Shown here in pieces: positions 1-9,900 of a stretch of 64,000 bases of DNA (position 1 is the first letter of the stretch; the number at the start of each line of letters is the position of its first letter). The notes under the pieces were generated by a model. It did no database searches and was not told where the DNA came from. It saw only the letters and a list, made by a program, of their open reading frames with translations. This DNA comes from Pollenia angustigena. Taxonomy: Eukaryota; Arthropoda; Insecta; Diptera; Polleniidae. A program made the translations under genes and the position numbers. The stretch lies in assembly GCA_930367215.1 (NCBI GenBank), contig OV884057.1, positions 200,559,621 through 200,623,620 of the forward strand, read 5' to 3'.

Positions 1-360
1 TCGGTACTGTTAAAATTGAATAAAAATATAGTTATTTTACGAATAAATTTATTTTTCAACATTTATGTTTGTTATTAAAAAAACAAACTACCAAAAAATA
101 ATGTTTTCCGTATTTTTTTTTGTTAATTTGTTTGATTTTTATCGGTTAAAATATATTTTTTAAAAGTAAAAACTATTCAATTTTAACGAATATGATGTTC
201 AATAAATAAAAAACTTAGAAATTACTGAAAAAATCATTTGTTTTAAATGAAATGTAAATGATCCGTTTTTTAAATGAATTTTAATTTGTTTCAAATGAAT
301 TTTCGTTTGAATTTAACTACATAATATTTTGAGTGTAGAAATATATTGAAGAAAACGTAC
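1..360. other. AT-rich non-coding DNA
   Basis: Low-complexity A/T-rich DNA with no credible exon. Short Caaatgaa/ttcatttG-type motifs recall the ends of the TA-flanked element at 39951-40946, but no boundary can be drawn. Confidence 0.5.
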
Positions 361-440
361 CATAACAGCCAAGGAGTCGCCTTAACAATTTCTCGAGACA
401 TACTTGTCCCTTATCACCACTTCTTAAGGCGGCTGCCATG
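361..440 (-). CDS. Candidate short exon (unrecognised gene)
   Basis: On the minus strand this patch is clearly less AT-rich than its surroundings. It reads either from an ATG at 440-438 or from a CAG acceptor at 434-433 through a single open frame of about 24 codons (MAAALRSGDKGQ, then VCLEKLLRRLLG). It ends at a good donor, GTACGT, beginning at position 360. The stretch is basic and leucine-rich and could be one helix. I do not recognise the protein. Against it: the acceptor has no polypyrimidine tract, a transposon copy begins within about 20 bases upstream, and no partner exon is visible in the window. It may be a real exon of a gene extending off the left edge, or a captured fragment. Confidence 0.3.
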
Positions 441-449
441 CAAATATTG

Positions 450-845
450 CGTTTTTTGAAATTTTGAAATTAGTTAAAATTTTTCGAGTTTTGTGAATAA
501 AATCAAAAGTTGTTAACAGATTCAAATAATTTATAGATTGTTTTGTTTGGTTTGTATATGTCTGGAAAAAATTAGAAGCATAGCTGCAATTTTTTATAGA
601 TTTTAAGCACACAAAAATTTCGAAATGTTGCTAAAAAATTATTTTTGTTGCCAAAAAAAATTATGTTTCTAAAACGACTGCGCGTGTTAGAATAAAATTT
701 AACGTTTAAAGCAAATTTTATTGCGGTTTTTCGTTATTTTAGTAATTTCATAAACTGAACCGTTTTTGAACCGGTACCCGAATTAGGTTAAAGCGCCAGT
801 CGCCCGGCTTGTCTCAAAAAAAAGTGTTAAATTCTAGCACAGTGT
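450..845. repeat. Diverged palindromic TA-element copy (right half)
   Basis: The right end (cccggcttgtct, then ctagcacagtgta) and the internal segment near 720-775 match the right half of the full element at 32171-32798. The part near 450-560 resembles 41940-42010. The left terminus is missing, so this is a decayed or internally deleted copy. Confidence 0.6.
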
Positions 846-1044
846 AATTGTTTAATAAAACTTGCGAGAAGCAATAAAAAAACATTTTTAAATATAACAA
901 TAAAAAGAAATTAATTGTACTTTAGATTTATACTTTTTTTTCTTTACCTTTAATAATCAATGTACTTTAATTGCAACAAAAAAAGTTGGGAACCCTAATT
1001 GAAACCTCAAATAAACTGACATTGATGTTGGAATGTCAATTATA

Positions 1045-1745
1045 TTAGAAACTAGCTGACCCGACAGACGTTGTCCTGTCCAAATTAGGAAAAATGTTTG
1101 CGTTCGAAAAAAAGTGGGCGGGTTAAAATTTTCATTCCGTAAAAACCTAAGTTGGACCATCGGTCAAGCCGTTCTCAAGTTATGCGCTTAATAGAAAAAG
1201 TGGGAGTAAAACTTAAAATGGATTAATGTGAACATTTGAAAGAAATATTTGTCAAATCGTTGGAGCCGTTTTTTGATTTTAGGTAAATCGAAAAAAGTAG
1301 GCGGGCCAAAAAAAATCGTCCAAATCGGTCAATCCGTTCTCAAGTTATGCGCTTAATAGAAAAAGTGGGCGTAAAAGTAGGCGTGGAAAATTTTTCTTTC
1401 GATGAAAACTTAAAATGGGTAAATACGAACATTTGAAAGAAAAATTTGTCAAATCGATGCAGCCGTTTTCTGATTTTAGGCAATTCCAAAAAGTGGCCGT
1501 AAAAGTGGGCGGGGCAAAATTTGTTTTCGTATAAATCTAAGTTGGACCATGGCGATCATTTTAAAGAAAAAATCGTCCAAATTATTTAGAAGTCATTTGT
1601 GGTGCAATATGAAAATTGGATTTTGCCACGCCCCTCCGCCCGCACACCGAAAATTAAAATCAGACTTAACAGTGTCACCCGACTGAATATTCTGAAGATT
1701 TCCTGAAAATTTCATCAAAATCGGCCCAGCTGCTTCTAACACAAA
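1045..1745. repeat. Interspersed repeat with internal 165-bp subrepeats
   Basis: It begins near agctgacccgacagacgttg and contains repeated blocks (ccgttctcaagttatgcgct at about 1169 and 1334) spaced about 165 bp, each followed by an aaagtgggcg motif. It ends near atcggcccagctgcttct. This style of repeat is common in insect genomes; the superfamily is not clear to me. Confidence 0.55.
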
Positions 1746-1835
1746 TTTGTAGCTTTATTGTATTTACTTTCAAAGTATTAATGCCAAAGTGAGAGTAGTA
1801 ATTTTGGAAAATTTGTGCAAATTTGTTTGTACATA

Positions 1836-2062
1836 CACAGAAAAAATTATTGCCGAATTATTTTCAAACAAACGCTTGTTTGAAAATTTTTTTAATTTCT
1901 ATAAATTTTTTTACTGATTCAAACAATATTTTTGTTTGATTTTTATTTAACCAACAAAAATGTGGAAAACTCTTCAAAAATATAATGAACGCGTTATTGG
2001 TGTCAAGTTTTCATAATTTTGTATGAAATATTTAACGCTCTTTAATGTTGTCGTCTTTTTGT
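1836..2062 (+). repeat. 5' part of a TA-flanked inverted-repeat element
   Basis: About 225 bp match the left end of the complete element at 39951-40178 (cacagaaaaaattattgcc onward), starting after a TA. The match stops where the Jockey LINE begins, so the LINE probably inserted into or next to this copy. Confidence 0.65.
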
Positions 2063-2096
2063 AAAAAGTTGTCAAAAGCCTACAGTACAAGTTGGT

Positions 2097-3244
2097 ATGG
2101 ACAGGTACATAACAGTGCTTAAACGCGGACGCAGCCCTACCTCTGCAGCAGTTGCTTCGGCCTCAAAAGTACCATCTTTTGATAAAATAAATAGACAAAA
2201 TCGTTTCGCGATTCTGGATGATGAATCCTCTGAAGCACCAAACGTCATTAAATCGTCTAAGCCACCCCCGATATACCTTAGAGAGCAAAACTCTAATGAG
2301 TTAATAAAAAGTTTAATTTCGGTGATAGGTGAAAATTCCTTTTATGTAGCTGCAATAAAGCGCGGTATCATTAACGAGACTAAAATACAGGTGAATCACG
2401 AGGATGATTTTCGAAAGGTAATCACAAGATTTGAGACTCTGAATAAAAACTTTTATACGTATCAACTGAAGAGCAGTAAAGGTCTTCAGGTAGTAATCAA
2501 GGGCGTAGACCCAGGGGAAATTAAAGCTTTTTTGGAAGAGAAGGGCTTTAAAATCAAAAACGTAACAAATATCAAAAATAGGGAAAAAAATCCCCAACCA
2601 CTATTTTGAGTGGAGCTTGAACCCGGCGACGTTAAGCTCAAAAAAATGGAACGCATCCAATTTATAATTTAAAATATATTCTGTACAGAAGAGTAACTAT
2701 TGAGGAGCCGCACAAAAGAAATGGTCCTGTTCAATGTCTAAACTGCCAGGAATTTGGCCATACTAAGGCATACTGCTACTTACTCCCTGTTTGCGTAGTA
2801 TGTGGTGAATTACATGGAACAGTTCTTTGCGACAAGTCTAAAACCGACCCCAACGTAAAAAAATGTAGCAACTGTGGCGGTAATCACACTGCCAATTATA
2901 GAGGATGCCCTGTATATACTATCGTCAAGCAGTCGGTCGGACCGAAAACTAATCCCCCTCAAATGCAAGTAACAAATCAGGTTAACACAAATGCAATTCA
3001 AGCCCCCCAGCCTAGTAATATCAGAACCTCTTACGCTAACGTCCTAAAATCAAACCATGCGCCAATGCAAGGTGCCTCGCCAAGTAATGATGAAACTCAA
3101 TTTTCTAATTTGGGTCGTTTAGAAAAAACCATGGAAACATTAGTGCAAACGGTAAATAATTTTACGAACACAATGGGTAATATGATGCAGGAAATGCTTA
3201 GAATGCAATCGATGTTATTGCAAGCTGTACTTAACAAACCATGA
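2097..3244 (+). pseudogene. Jockey ORF1 (gag-like, zinc-knuckle nucleic-acid-binding protein), broken
   Basis: This is the ORF1 protein that coats LINE RNA in the ribonucleoprotein particle. Residues 1-170 run from the ATG at 2097 to a TGA at 2607-2609. The same frame then continues with family-like sequence for about 40 bases until a one-base loss near 2650 shifts the frame. Beyond it, 2737-2915 encodes three zinc knuckles (CX2CX4HX4C, CX2CX3HX4C, CX2CX3HX6C), followed by a Gln/Asn-rich tail and a Met-rich amphipathic stretch ending in the TGA at 3242-3244. The two lesions (one nonsense, one frameshift) separate the N-terminal part from the knuckles. The ATGA overlap with ORF2 is kept. This protein could not be made whole from this copy. 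Confidence 0.85.
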
Positions 3245-5898
3245 ACTGTTTAAAAGTTTGTTTTTGGAACGCAAACGGCATCCGCCAACATAAAAATGAA
3301 TTAGAATACTTTCTTAAAAATAAACAAATTGATGTCATGATGATTTCTGAAACTCATTTAACCTCAAGAAATACGTTTAAAATAAATGGTTATATACTAT
3401 ATGACACCAAGGACCCTCGAGATAGAGCTTGTGGAGGTTCTGCCATTTTAATAAAGGCCCGAGTCAAACAATACCTAATGTGTGATCATCGTGAAGATTA
3501 TCTCCAGGCAACGAACATTTGCGTTGAGGAATTAAATAGAAACCTAATAATTGCATCGTTATACTCCCCGCCTAGATTTTCAATATCGGAGGACCAATAT
3601 TGTAAATATTTTAAATCATTAGGACCGTGTTTCCTAGCCGCTGGCGATTATAACGCTAAACATACCCTCTGGGGGTCGCGACTTATAACACCAAAGGGTC
3701 GTGTTTTATTTAACATAATTTCTAAAATGGATTTAAATGTGGTAGCGAGCGGACAACCAACATATTGGCCCACTGATCATCAAAAAATTCCAGATGTCAT
3801 AGATTTCGGCGTGGTTAAAAACATTCCCATAGAAACGATTCAAGTTGAAGCCTCCCTAGATTTATCTTCCGACCACACACCTACAATTGTTACTATAATG
3901 AACCCCAATAGAATTGTACCTCCGACGACAGCTAAGCAAATTAATTGGTTGAAATATAAAAAATATCTCAGTACCCATTGCACAGAAAATATTCCGGTCA
4001 GTACACCGGATTATGTAGATCGCTCTATTGACAATTTTTACAGTTTTCTGAAACTAGCTGTTCAACATTCCAATATTGCCCCCAAAAAAACAAAAACTAT
4101 TAAAATATATTCCACAGATGTCGAGCATCTTTTGTCTGAAAAAAGGAGGGCTCGAAGAGAGTGGCAATTGCACAGATCCCCTCAACTTAAGAACTTACTT
4201 AAAGAGCGTACAAAAAGACTAAGAAAGTTACTGCAGACTAAGAAAACGGCTTCTCTAGAAAAATATCTTAAGGAACTTGATGCAACCCCACAATCAGACT
4301 ACTCATTATGGCGTGCAGCTAGAAATCTCAAAAGGCCAGTTGTCTCTAAACCACCATTAAGAAACTTGAATGGAAGTTGGGCAAGAAATGATGTTGAAAA
4401 AGGAAATCTGTTTGTCAATAATTTAAAAAACGTATTTACCCCAAATATATCTCACGATATTGCGGTCGAGTTACCACCTGTTGCTGCTAGAGCAGCTGTT
4501 CCGCTAAGATTTGAGATAAGAGAAATCAAAAAGGCTATTTGTGATTTAAACCCCAAGAAGGCTCCTGGTTTTGACAAGATCAGCAACAAAATGCTTTTGG
4601 TGCTACCCAGCATAGCAAAGAAAATTATTCTTTTAATTTTTAATGCTATTTTACGCCTTGAATACTATCCTCAAAAGTGGAAGGTCTCCTTAGTCACCAT
4701 GATACCTAAACCTGGAAAGGATCACACAAAAGTTGAGTCATATATGCCTATAAGCTTACTTTCTAATATATCAAAGCTGTTTGAGAAGCTGTTAGCGTCA
4801 AAATTAACCCCAATTTTAAATGACAATAGATGTATTCCTAACCACCAACTCGGCTTTAGAAGAGAACACAGCACAATTGAGCAAACCCATCGTATAGTAA
4901 ACGCAATAAGAAAAGCCTTTGAAGAAAAAAAATATTGTTCCGCTCTCTTCATCGATGTTTCTCAAGCTTTCGATAAAGTCTGGCATGAAGGCTTATTACA
5001 TAAATTGAAGCTTAACTTACCAGTAAACACACACAAGCTGTTAGAAAGCTACCTGGTCGGTCGAAAGTTTATTATTAAAGAAGGTGATTATTTAAGCTCT
5101 CCTCAGCAAATTGACGCTGGAGTCCCTCAGGGAAGCATCCTGGGCCCACTTTTATACTTAATATATACCTCGGATATGCCAACAAACAACTACACACAAA
5201 CTTCAACATTTGCTGATGATACAGCTTTTTTGAGCGTGCACGAAAACCGTCAAGAAGCATCTCGATACCTACAGGATCATATATTTCAACTCGAACTATG
5301 GTTAAAGCAATGGAGGATAGAGGTCAATGAGCAGAAATGCGTACATATAACATTCACCTTGCGTCGGGAATCATGCCCCCCTATTAAAATCAATAATCAA
5401 ATAATACCTCAAAATTCGCATGTAAAATACCTCGGTATTCATCTGGATCGCCGTTTAACGTGGAAAAGCCATATAGAGGCAAAATTAACTCAAATGAAAC
5501 TAAAAGCCATCCAAATTCATTGGCTTATTGGAAGAAACTCTGTCCTTAGTCTCGACTGCAAACTTCTTCTTTACAACTCCATCTTAAAGCCAATCTGGTG
5601 CTATGGTATTCAGTTATGGGGATCTGCCTCGGCCTCTAATATCGAAAAAATTCAAAGGTGCCAAAATAAACTACTTCGAATAATCACAGCTGCCCCTTGG
5701 TATGTTAAAAACTCAAATATTCACAAGGATCTCAATGTTCCATTAGTTAAAACTATGATTACGAAATATGCAGTAAAATACTTAAAAAGGCTCGAATTGC
5801 ACCCGAACCCACTAGCACGAAATATTTTGAATGATAGCGGCCACACTCGCTTAAGAAGAAGTAACACTGCAGCACTTATCCAATTAGATGAGCGATAA
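3241..5898 (+). CDS. Jockey ORF2: AP-like endonuclease and reverse transcriptase
   Basis: An 885-codon intact frame. The N-terminal endonuclease shows SETHL (36-40), GDYNAKH (135-141) and SSDH (209-212), the metal and catalytic motifs that nick target DNA. The reverse transcriptase shows the YxPISLL block (501 onward), a D-V-S-Q-A-F-D motif, GVPQGSILGP (about 626) and the catalytic FADD (657-660). The C-terminal region after KYLGI is the usual Jockey tail without an RNase H domain. Oddity: the conserved YRPISLL block reads YMPISLL here (Met502), a change in a motif that is normally invariant, so catalysis may be weakened. Length fits Jockey-type ORF2 (roughly 850-950 residues). It starts at the ATG overlapping the ORF1 stop. 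Confidence 0.93.
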   Translation: MNCLKVCFWNANGIRQHKNELEYFLKNKQIDVMMISETHLTSRNTFKINGYILYDTKDPRDRACGGSAILIKARVKQYLMCDHREDYLQATNICVEELNRNLIIASLYSPPRFSISEDQYCKYFKSLGPCFLAAGDYNAKHTLWGSRLITPKGRVLFNIISKMDLNVVASGQPTYWPTDHQKIPDVIDFGVVKNIPIETIQVEASLDLSSDHTPTIVTIMNPNRIVPPTTAKQINWLKYKKYLSTHCTENIPVSTPDYVDRSIDNFYSFLKLAVQHSNIAPKKTKTIKIYSTDVEHLLSEKRRARREWQLHRSPQLKNLLKERTKRLRKLLQTKKTASLEKYLKELDATPQSDYSLWRAARNLKRPVVSKPPLRNLNGSWARNDVEKGNLFVNNLKNVFTPNISHDIAVELPPVAARAAVPLRFEIREIKKAICDLNPKKAPGFDKISNKMLLVLPSIAKKIILLIFNAILRLEYYPQKWKVSLVTMIPKPGKDHTKVESYMPISLLSNISKLFEKLLASKLTPILNDNRCIPNHQLGFRREHSTIEQTHRIVNAIRKAFEEKKYCSALFIDVSQAFDKVWHEGLLHKLKLNLPVNTHKLLESYLVGRKFIIKEGDYLSSPQQIDAGVPQGSILGPLLYLIYTSDMPTNNYTQTSTFADDTAFLSVHENRQEASRYLQDHIFQLELWLKQWRIEVNEQKCVHITFTLRRESCPPIKINNQIIPQNSHVKYLGIHLDRRLTWKSHIEAKLTQMKLKAIQIHWLIGRNSVLSLDCKLLLYNSILKPIWCYGIQLWGSASASNIEKIQRCQNKLLRIITAAPWYVKNSNIHKDLNVPLVKTMITKYAVKYLKRLELHPNPLARNILNDSGHTRLRRSNTAALIQLDER

Positions 5899-6060
5899 AC
5901 ATCTATAAAAGTGAACAGAACCCGCGATGAAGAAAATTTTTGTCTGGCACTGGCAGGACAAAAAATAACGTATTAGGTTAAGATTTGATTAATTATTGTT
6001 AGTTCATATTTAATATATGAAGATTCAATAAATAAATAATGAGAAAAAAAAAAAAAAAAA

Positions 6061-6899
6061 TCAGCTTATATTTGTTTTTTTGCAAAAACCTAACCCGCAG
6101 TTATTTGCTTTGATATATTCTTAATCGAAAGTCATTAGCAAAAACATTTTTATTGATAGTGCAAAAAATTATTTTTGGCCAAAATTACCTATAGTGCAGG
6201 GAAACAAATCAGAGCCTTTGACATGACTCGAATCTGAATCATTTACACTGTTAGACTTGTTCACTAACAAAATTATCTGTTTCTGCGAAAAATTAAGTAA
6301 AAAATAAATAACTCTTTATTTCATTCCACCCTTTATTATATACCTATTTGACTTAAACACACGTCTTTACGAACAAGTTTAAATTACTGATGACTATTTT
6401 AATTATAAGGAATTCACAAAAAATCCTTTATATTCCTCTCAAGTCTCGGTTATCGCAGCTAGGACAAAGAAAAAATAAAGGAAAAACGTGTTAATGCGCG
6501 AGTAAGCAATTAATCACAAATGGAAATCATAGTCAGACACAAAAGTTTCAGTACGTTCATGTTTATAACATAAACTGCCCCAGCGTGAGGATCATTAGTA
6601 GAAAAGTAAGGAGCTAAATGGTTGTACAGAAAGATTTGTATAATTTTTCAAATTACTGCACAGTTAACTGATCTTGTTCGTTAAGATTAGAGCGAAAGAG
6701 GTATTTACTTCTGTGTATAATGGAAGATTCGTAAAGTGAAAATATGCAACCTAAAAAAAAAGGTTAAAAGAAACAGCCCGGAATCACAAATTGCTTTATT
6801 TTGTAATACATATTTAGGAATTAAAAAAAAACTAAAATATTAAAGACCTAAAATACCAGAATATATTTAAATAAAATTACCTCTTGAATACTTTTTCAG
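6061..6899. other. Non-coding DNA upstream of the VWC exon
   Basis: AT-rich sequence with no recognisable repeat boundary. It ends with the polypyrimidine tract and CAG acceptor (6897-6899) of the first visible exon of the VWC gene, so at least its right part is intron. I could not find the exon with the start codon and signal peptide here. Confidence 0.5.
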
Positions 6900-6980
6900 T
6901 TTGTGTCAAAAATGGTACAGTTTACAAGTCTGGCTCTGCAATGTCTTCTTCCAATCTATGCAGTTATTGTTATTGTATTG
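6900..6980 (+). CDS. VWC gene exon: first half of VWC domain 1
   Basis: The acceptor tttttcag ends at 6899 and the donor GTAAGT starts at 6981. The exon encodes the first four cysteines of VWC 1 (C-V-K-N-G ... C-S-Y-C-Y-C). It begins in the middle of a codon, so an upstream coding exon must exist. Confidence 0.85.
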
Positions 6981-9900
6981 GTAAGTTAATCTTGGCTATT
7001 CCTTTAGCTCAGACAAAACTTAAATCACTCTTTTTTTCTTTACAGGTGGCACTGAGAAATGTGTAAAGCCCAAATGCATGTTACCAGTCGAAGGCTGCAA
7101 ACCCATTTTCGTGGATTCCACTTGCTGTCCCGTACGCTACGACTGCAGTACCAAACAAACAGGAAAATCCTCCCAAGAAGTTCGCTATAGAAAAACCTCA
7201 AACAAACATTATATGAGAATGTCCCAACGTTTGCAGCGTAATCATGGCTGCACAGTAGGTCAGCAATTCTATACGGAAGGACAAAAAATGAAAAGCGATA
7301 AAGATAAACCTTGCGATATTTGCTTCTGTATAAGAGGTCAAAGGAAATGTGCTCCTAAAAAATGTGCACCAGCTTTAAGAAATTGCATACCAGTCGTGCC
7401 CAAAGGACAATGTTGCCCTTCCAGCTATGATTGTGGCAGTCAGCGAGATTATAGAAGATCTCAAAACTCAAGGCAGTTTAACTTGTTTTCTTTACTGTTC
7501 GGAAGAGACGAGGAACAAGACGAAAATGCTGCTACAGAGATTTCGGTTCAATATCCCCATGACAGGGACCCAGCAATATCGAAACCCACCAAACATAAAG
7601 GTTCTGCAACAGAAAAAAGTATTTTTGATACGATAAGGGAAGGCTTACAATTTATCGATAGCAATAATAATCAAATGCTTACGGACAATATGGATTTAGT
7701 AGAGATTCCCAGCCAACAAACTCAAGTTAAACAAGCTAGACCCTCACCTACCCCTATTCCGTTGGGAATGCACAATATAGCCAGTACTACAGAAGCAAGT
7801 TTCTTGGACTTACTTCTCGGACCCTCCGAACCCAATGATAAAAAGACAGAAAATTCTTCAGAAGAAACGGAGTCAGCAGAAGAGAAAACTACTCCTACTA
7901 GTACTGGACTATATTGGGTAGATTTCCTACTGGGACCGGATGAGGAAGATTTAAAAAATTCCGCCAGCACAGTGTCTGATAAAATTGATAAGACCATAAC
8001 AGCAAATGTTCAAGATCAGATGGATTTTGATAGTACCACATCAATCGATCGAGTAGACCACGACTCTACAGTAAAAAGTGAGGAATATTTGGGGGAACTT
8101 AATGCCGAACAGCAAGATAATTTGAATATCTTAACAGTGGATATGACAATAACCACTGATTCTTCTGCAAACGAAGAGACTACACAAACTTATCCCACTA
8201 CTTTGGTAGACGCTCCAGAGCAAACAAAATCAACACAGCCGTTAAGAATAGTAGTTACTACAACAACTCAAATGCCTACGACAACTACAACGGCTACCAG
8301 GAAATCTTCTACGACCACTACAACCAGAAAACCCACAACAACCACAAAGAAATCTACAACGAAAACTTCTATTTCACCACCAAAAGTCAAACCACAGCCT
8401 ACAAAGACAGACCAAAGTCCAGGAAAAAATCATACCCAATCACAGCCGGAGAAAAGTTCCGATTTGTTGGCCCAACTTTTAGATGGTTTGAGCGACATTT
8501 TGGGAGGAGAAAATAAAACAGGAATTAATAAATTAAATTTTAATAAAACTAATACCGTTACGCTGCCGACACCTAAACCAATGCCTTTGTTCAAACCCTT
8601 GCCTCAAGATAAAACTTATACACGCATCAACTCCAAAATAACAAACCTTACAGTGAAACCACCTATTATATCTACCAAAAATACTTCAAAGCCCCTGCCT
8701 ATAACAGACTCAAAAAATCCATCCACCACATCGATCCAAACTGAAGAAGAATTAATAAGTAGTACAGTATCCGCTCCCACTACTTCAAAAACTAAGTCTG
8801 CAGCCACTAAAACTACTTCTACCACAGCTTCTTCCTCATCAACCACTGCTGCCATACCCGTTAGCTCTACCACTTCGAAACCGGTGGTAATCAATACAAA
8901 TCCCACCATTTTGGAAGCTGAACCTTTAGATGCAGAACCAACTTTACCGCCCAGTTTGCCAAATCTTAAAATCATACCCTTCCTACCCACAGATGCTGTT
9001 AAAGCTGACCATAATCAGGGATCATCTTACGAATATTATCACCATTCTTCAGCTCCGATTTCACGCATAGACTACGATTTATATGACGATGCTAATTTAT
9101 ATCCTTCTATTACGGAAAAATATCCTTTATACCCCGACCTAGAAGACGGCAGTAAGGCAGAGTATATTTACAAATTCAATGTTGAAGGTCCCGACTCATT
9201 GGTTTCCTCGAATGCGGGAAAATTTGATGGTACATTGGGTACACCGGCCTTTTTGAAATACGATTTTACTGGTACTGGCACACCATCATCGACAAAGGGT
9301 TTTTCGCCGCCCACAAAAACCGAAGGAGGCTTTGTACCAAAAGAACCCCTAATGCTGGATGAAGATGATGATCATGATAATGTTAATGTTAAAGTGGGCA
9401 ATAGTTATCATGTGACACAGCATATTATAGATATAACGACATCGGGGGATGTTTTGAATACAACGAAAGTTATAGGTAAGTGTAGGAAATTTTTAAAGTA
9501 TTTTATATCCCAACCAGAATTTCAGAAATGAATTCGTTTTTAAATTACGTTTGTTGGTTAATCTTTAAAATAGGGTAAATACTGAAGCAACTGTTAAGGG
9601 CCAAATACACTTGTCAAATGCTTGTCGAGCAGGCGAATTCACTCGTGTACGTGTGCTATATGTAATATTTGACGACATATCTAAGTTTTTTGATTTTCCA
9701 TCCAGCATCGTCGGTGTGACACATATCAACACATTTTCACTAATACCATCACAATGCTTGATGAGTATTTTGATCAGTGTTTTTGGGCCTTTTATCTATC
9801 TTTCCGTCCGTCTGTCTGCTGATGGTATAATATTGCCTACAAGAGATCCAAGAAAGTTAAATCTACTTCCAACTTAAAAATTTAAAGAGATTAATGCTTG

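Larger units (their letters stand above)
2065..6060 (+). mobile_element. Jockey-clade non-LTR retrotransposon, near full length
   Basis: The element has a short 5' leader, ORF1 with zinc knuckles, ORF2 with endonuclease plus reverse transcriptase overlapping ORF1 by ATGA at 3241-3244, a 3' UTR with AATAAATAAAT, and a terminal A tract at about 6042-6060. This layout and the protein motifs are those of the Jockey clade. No clear target-site duplication was found, and the 5' boundary is estimated from where homology to the flanking repeat ends. ORF2 is uninterrupted, so the copy is young, but ORF1 is broken twice. Confidence 0.9.
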
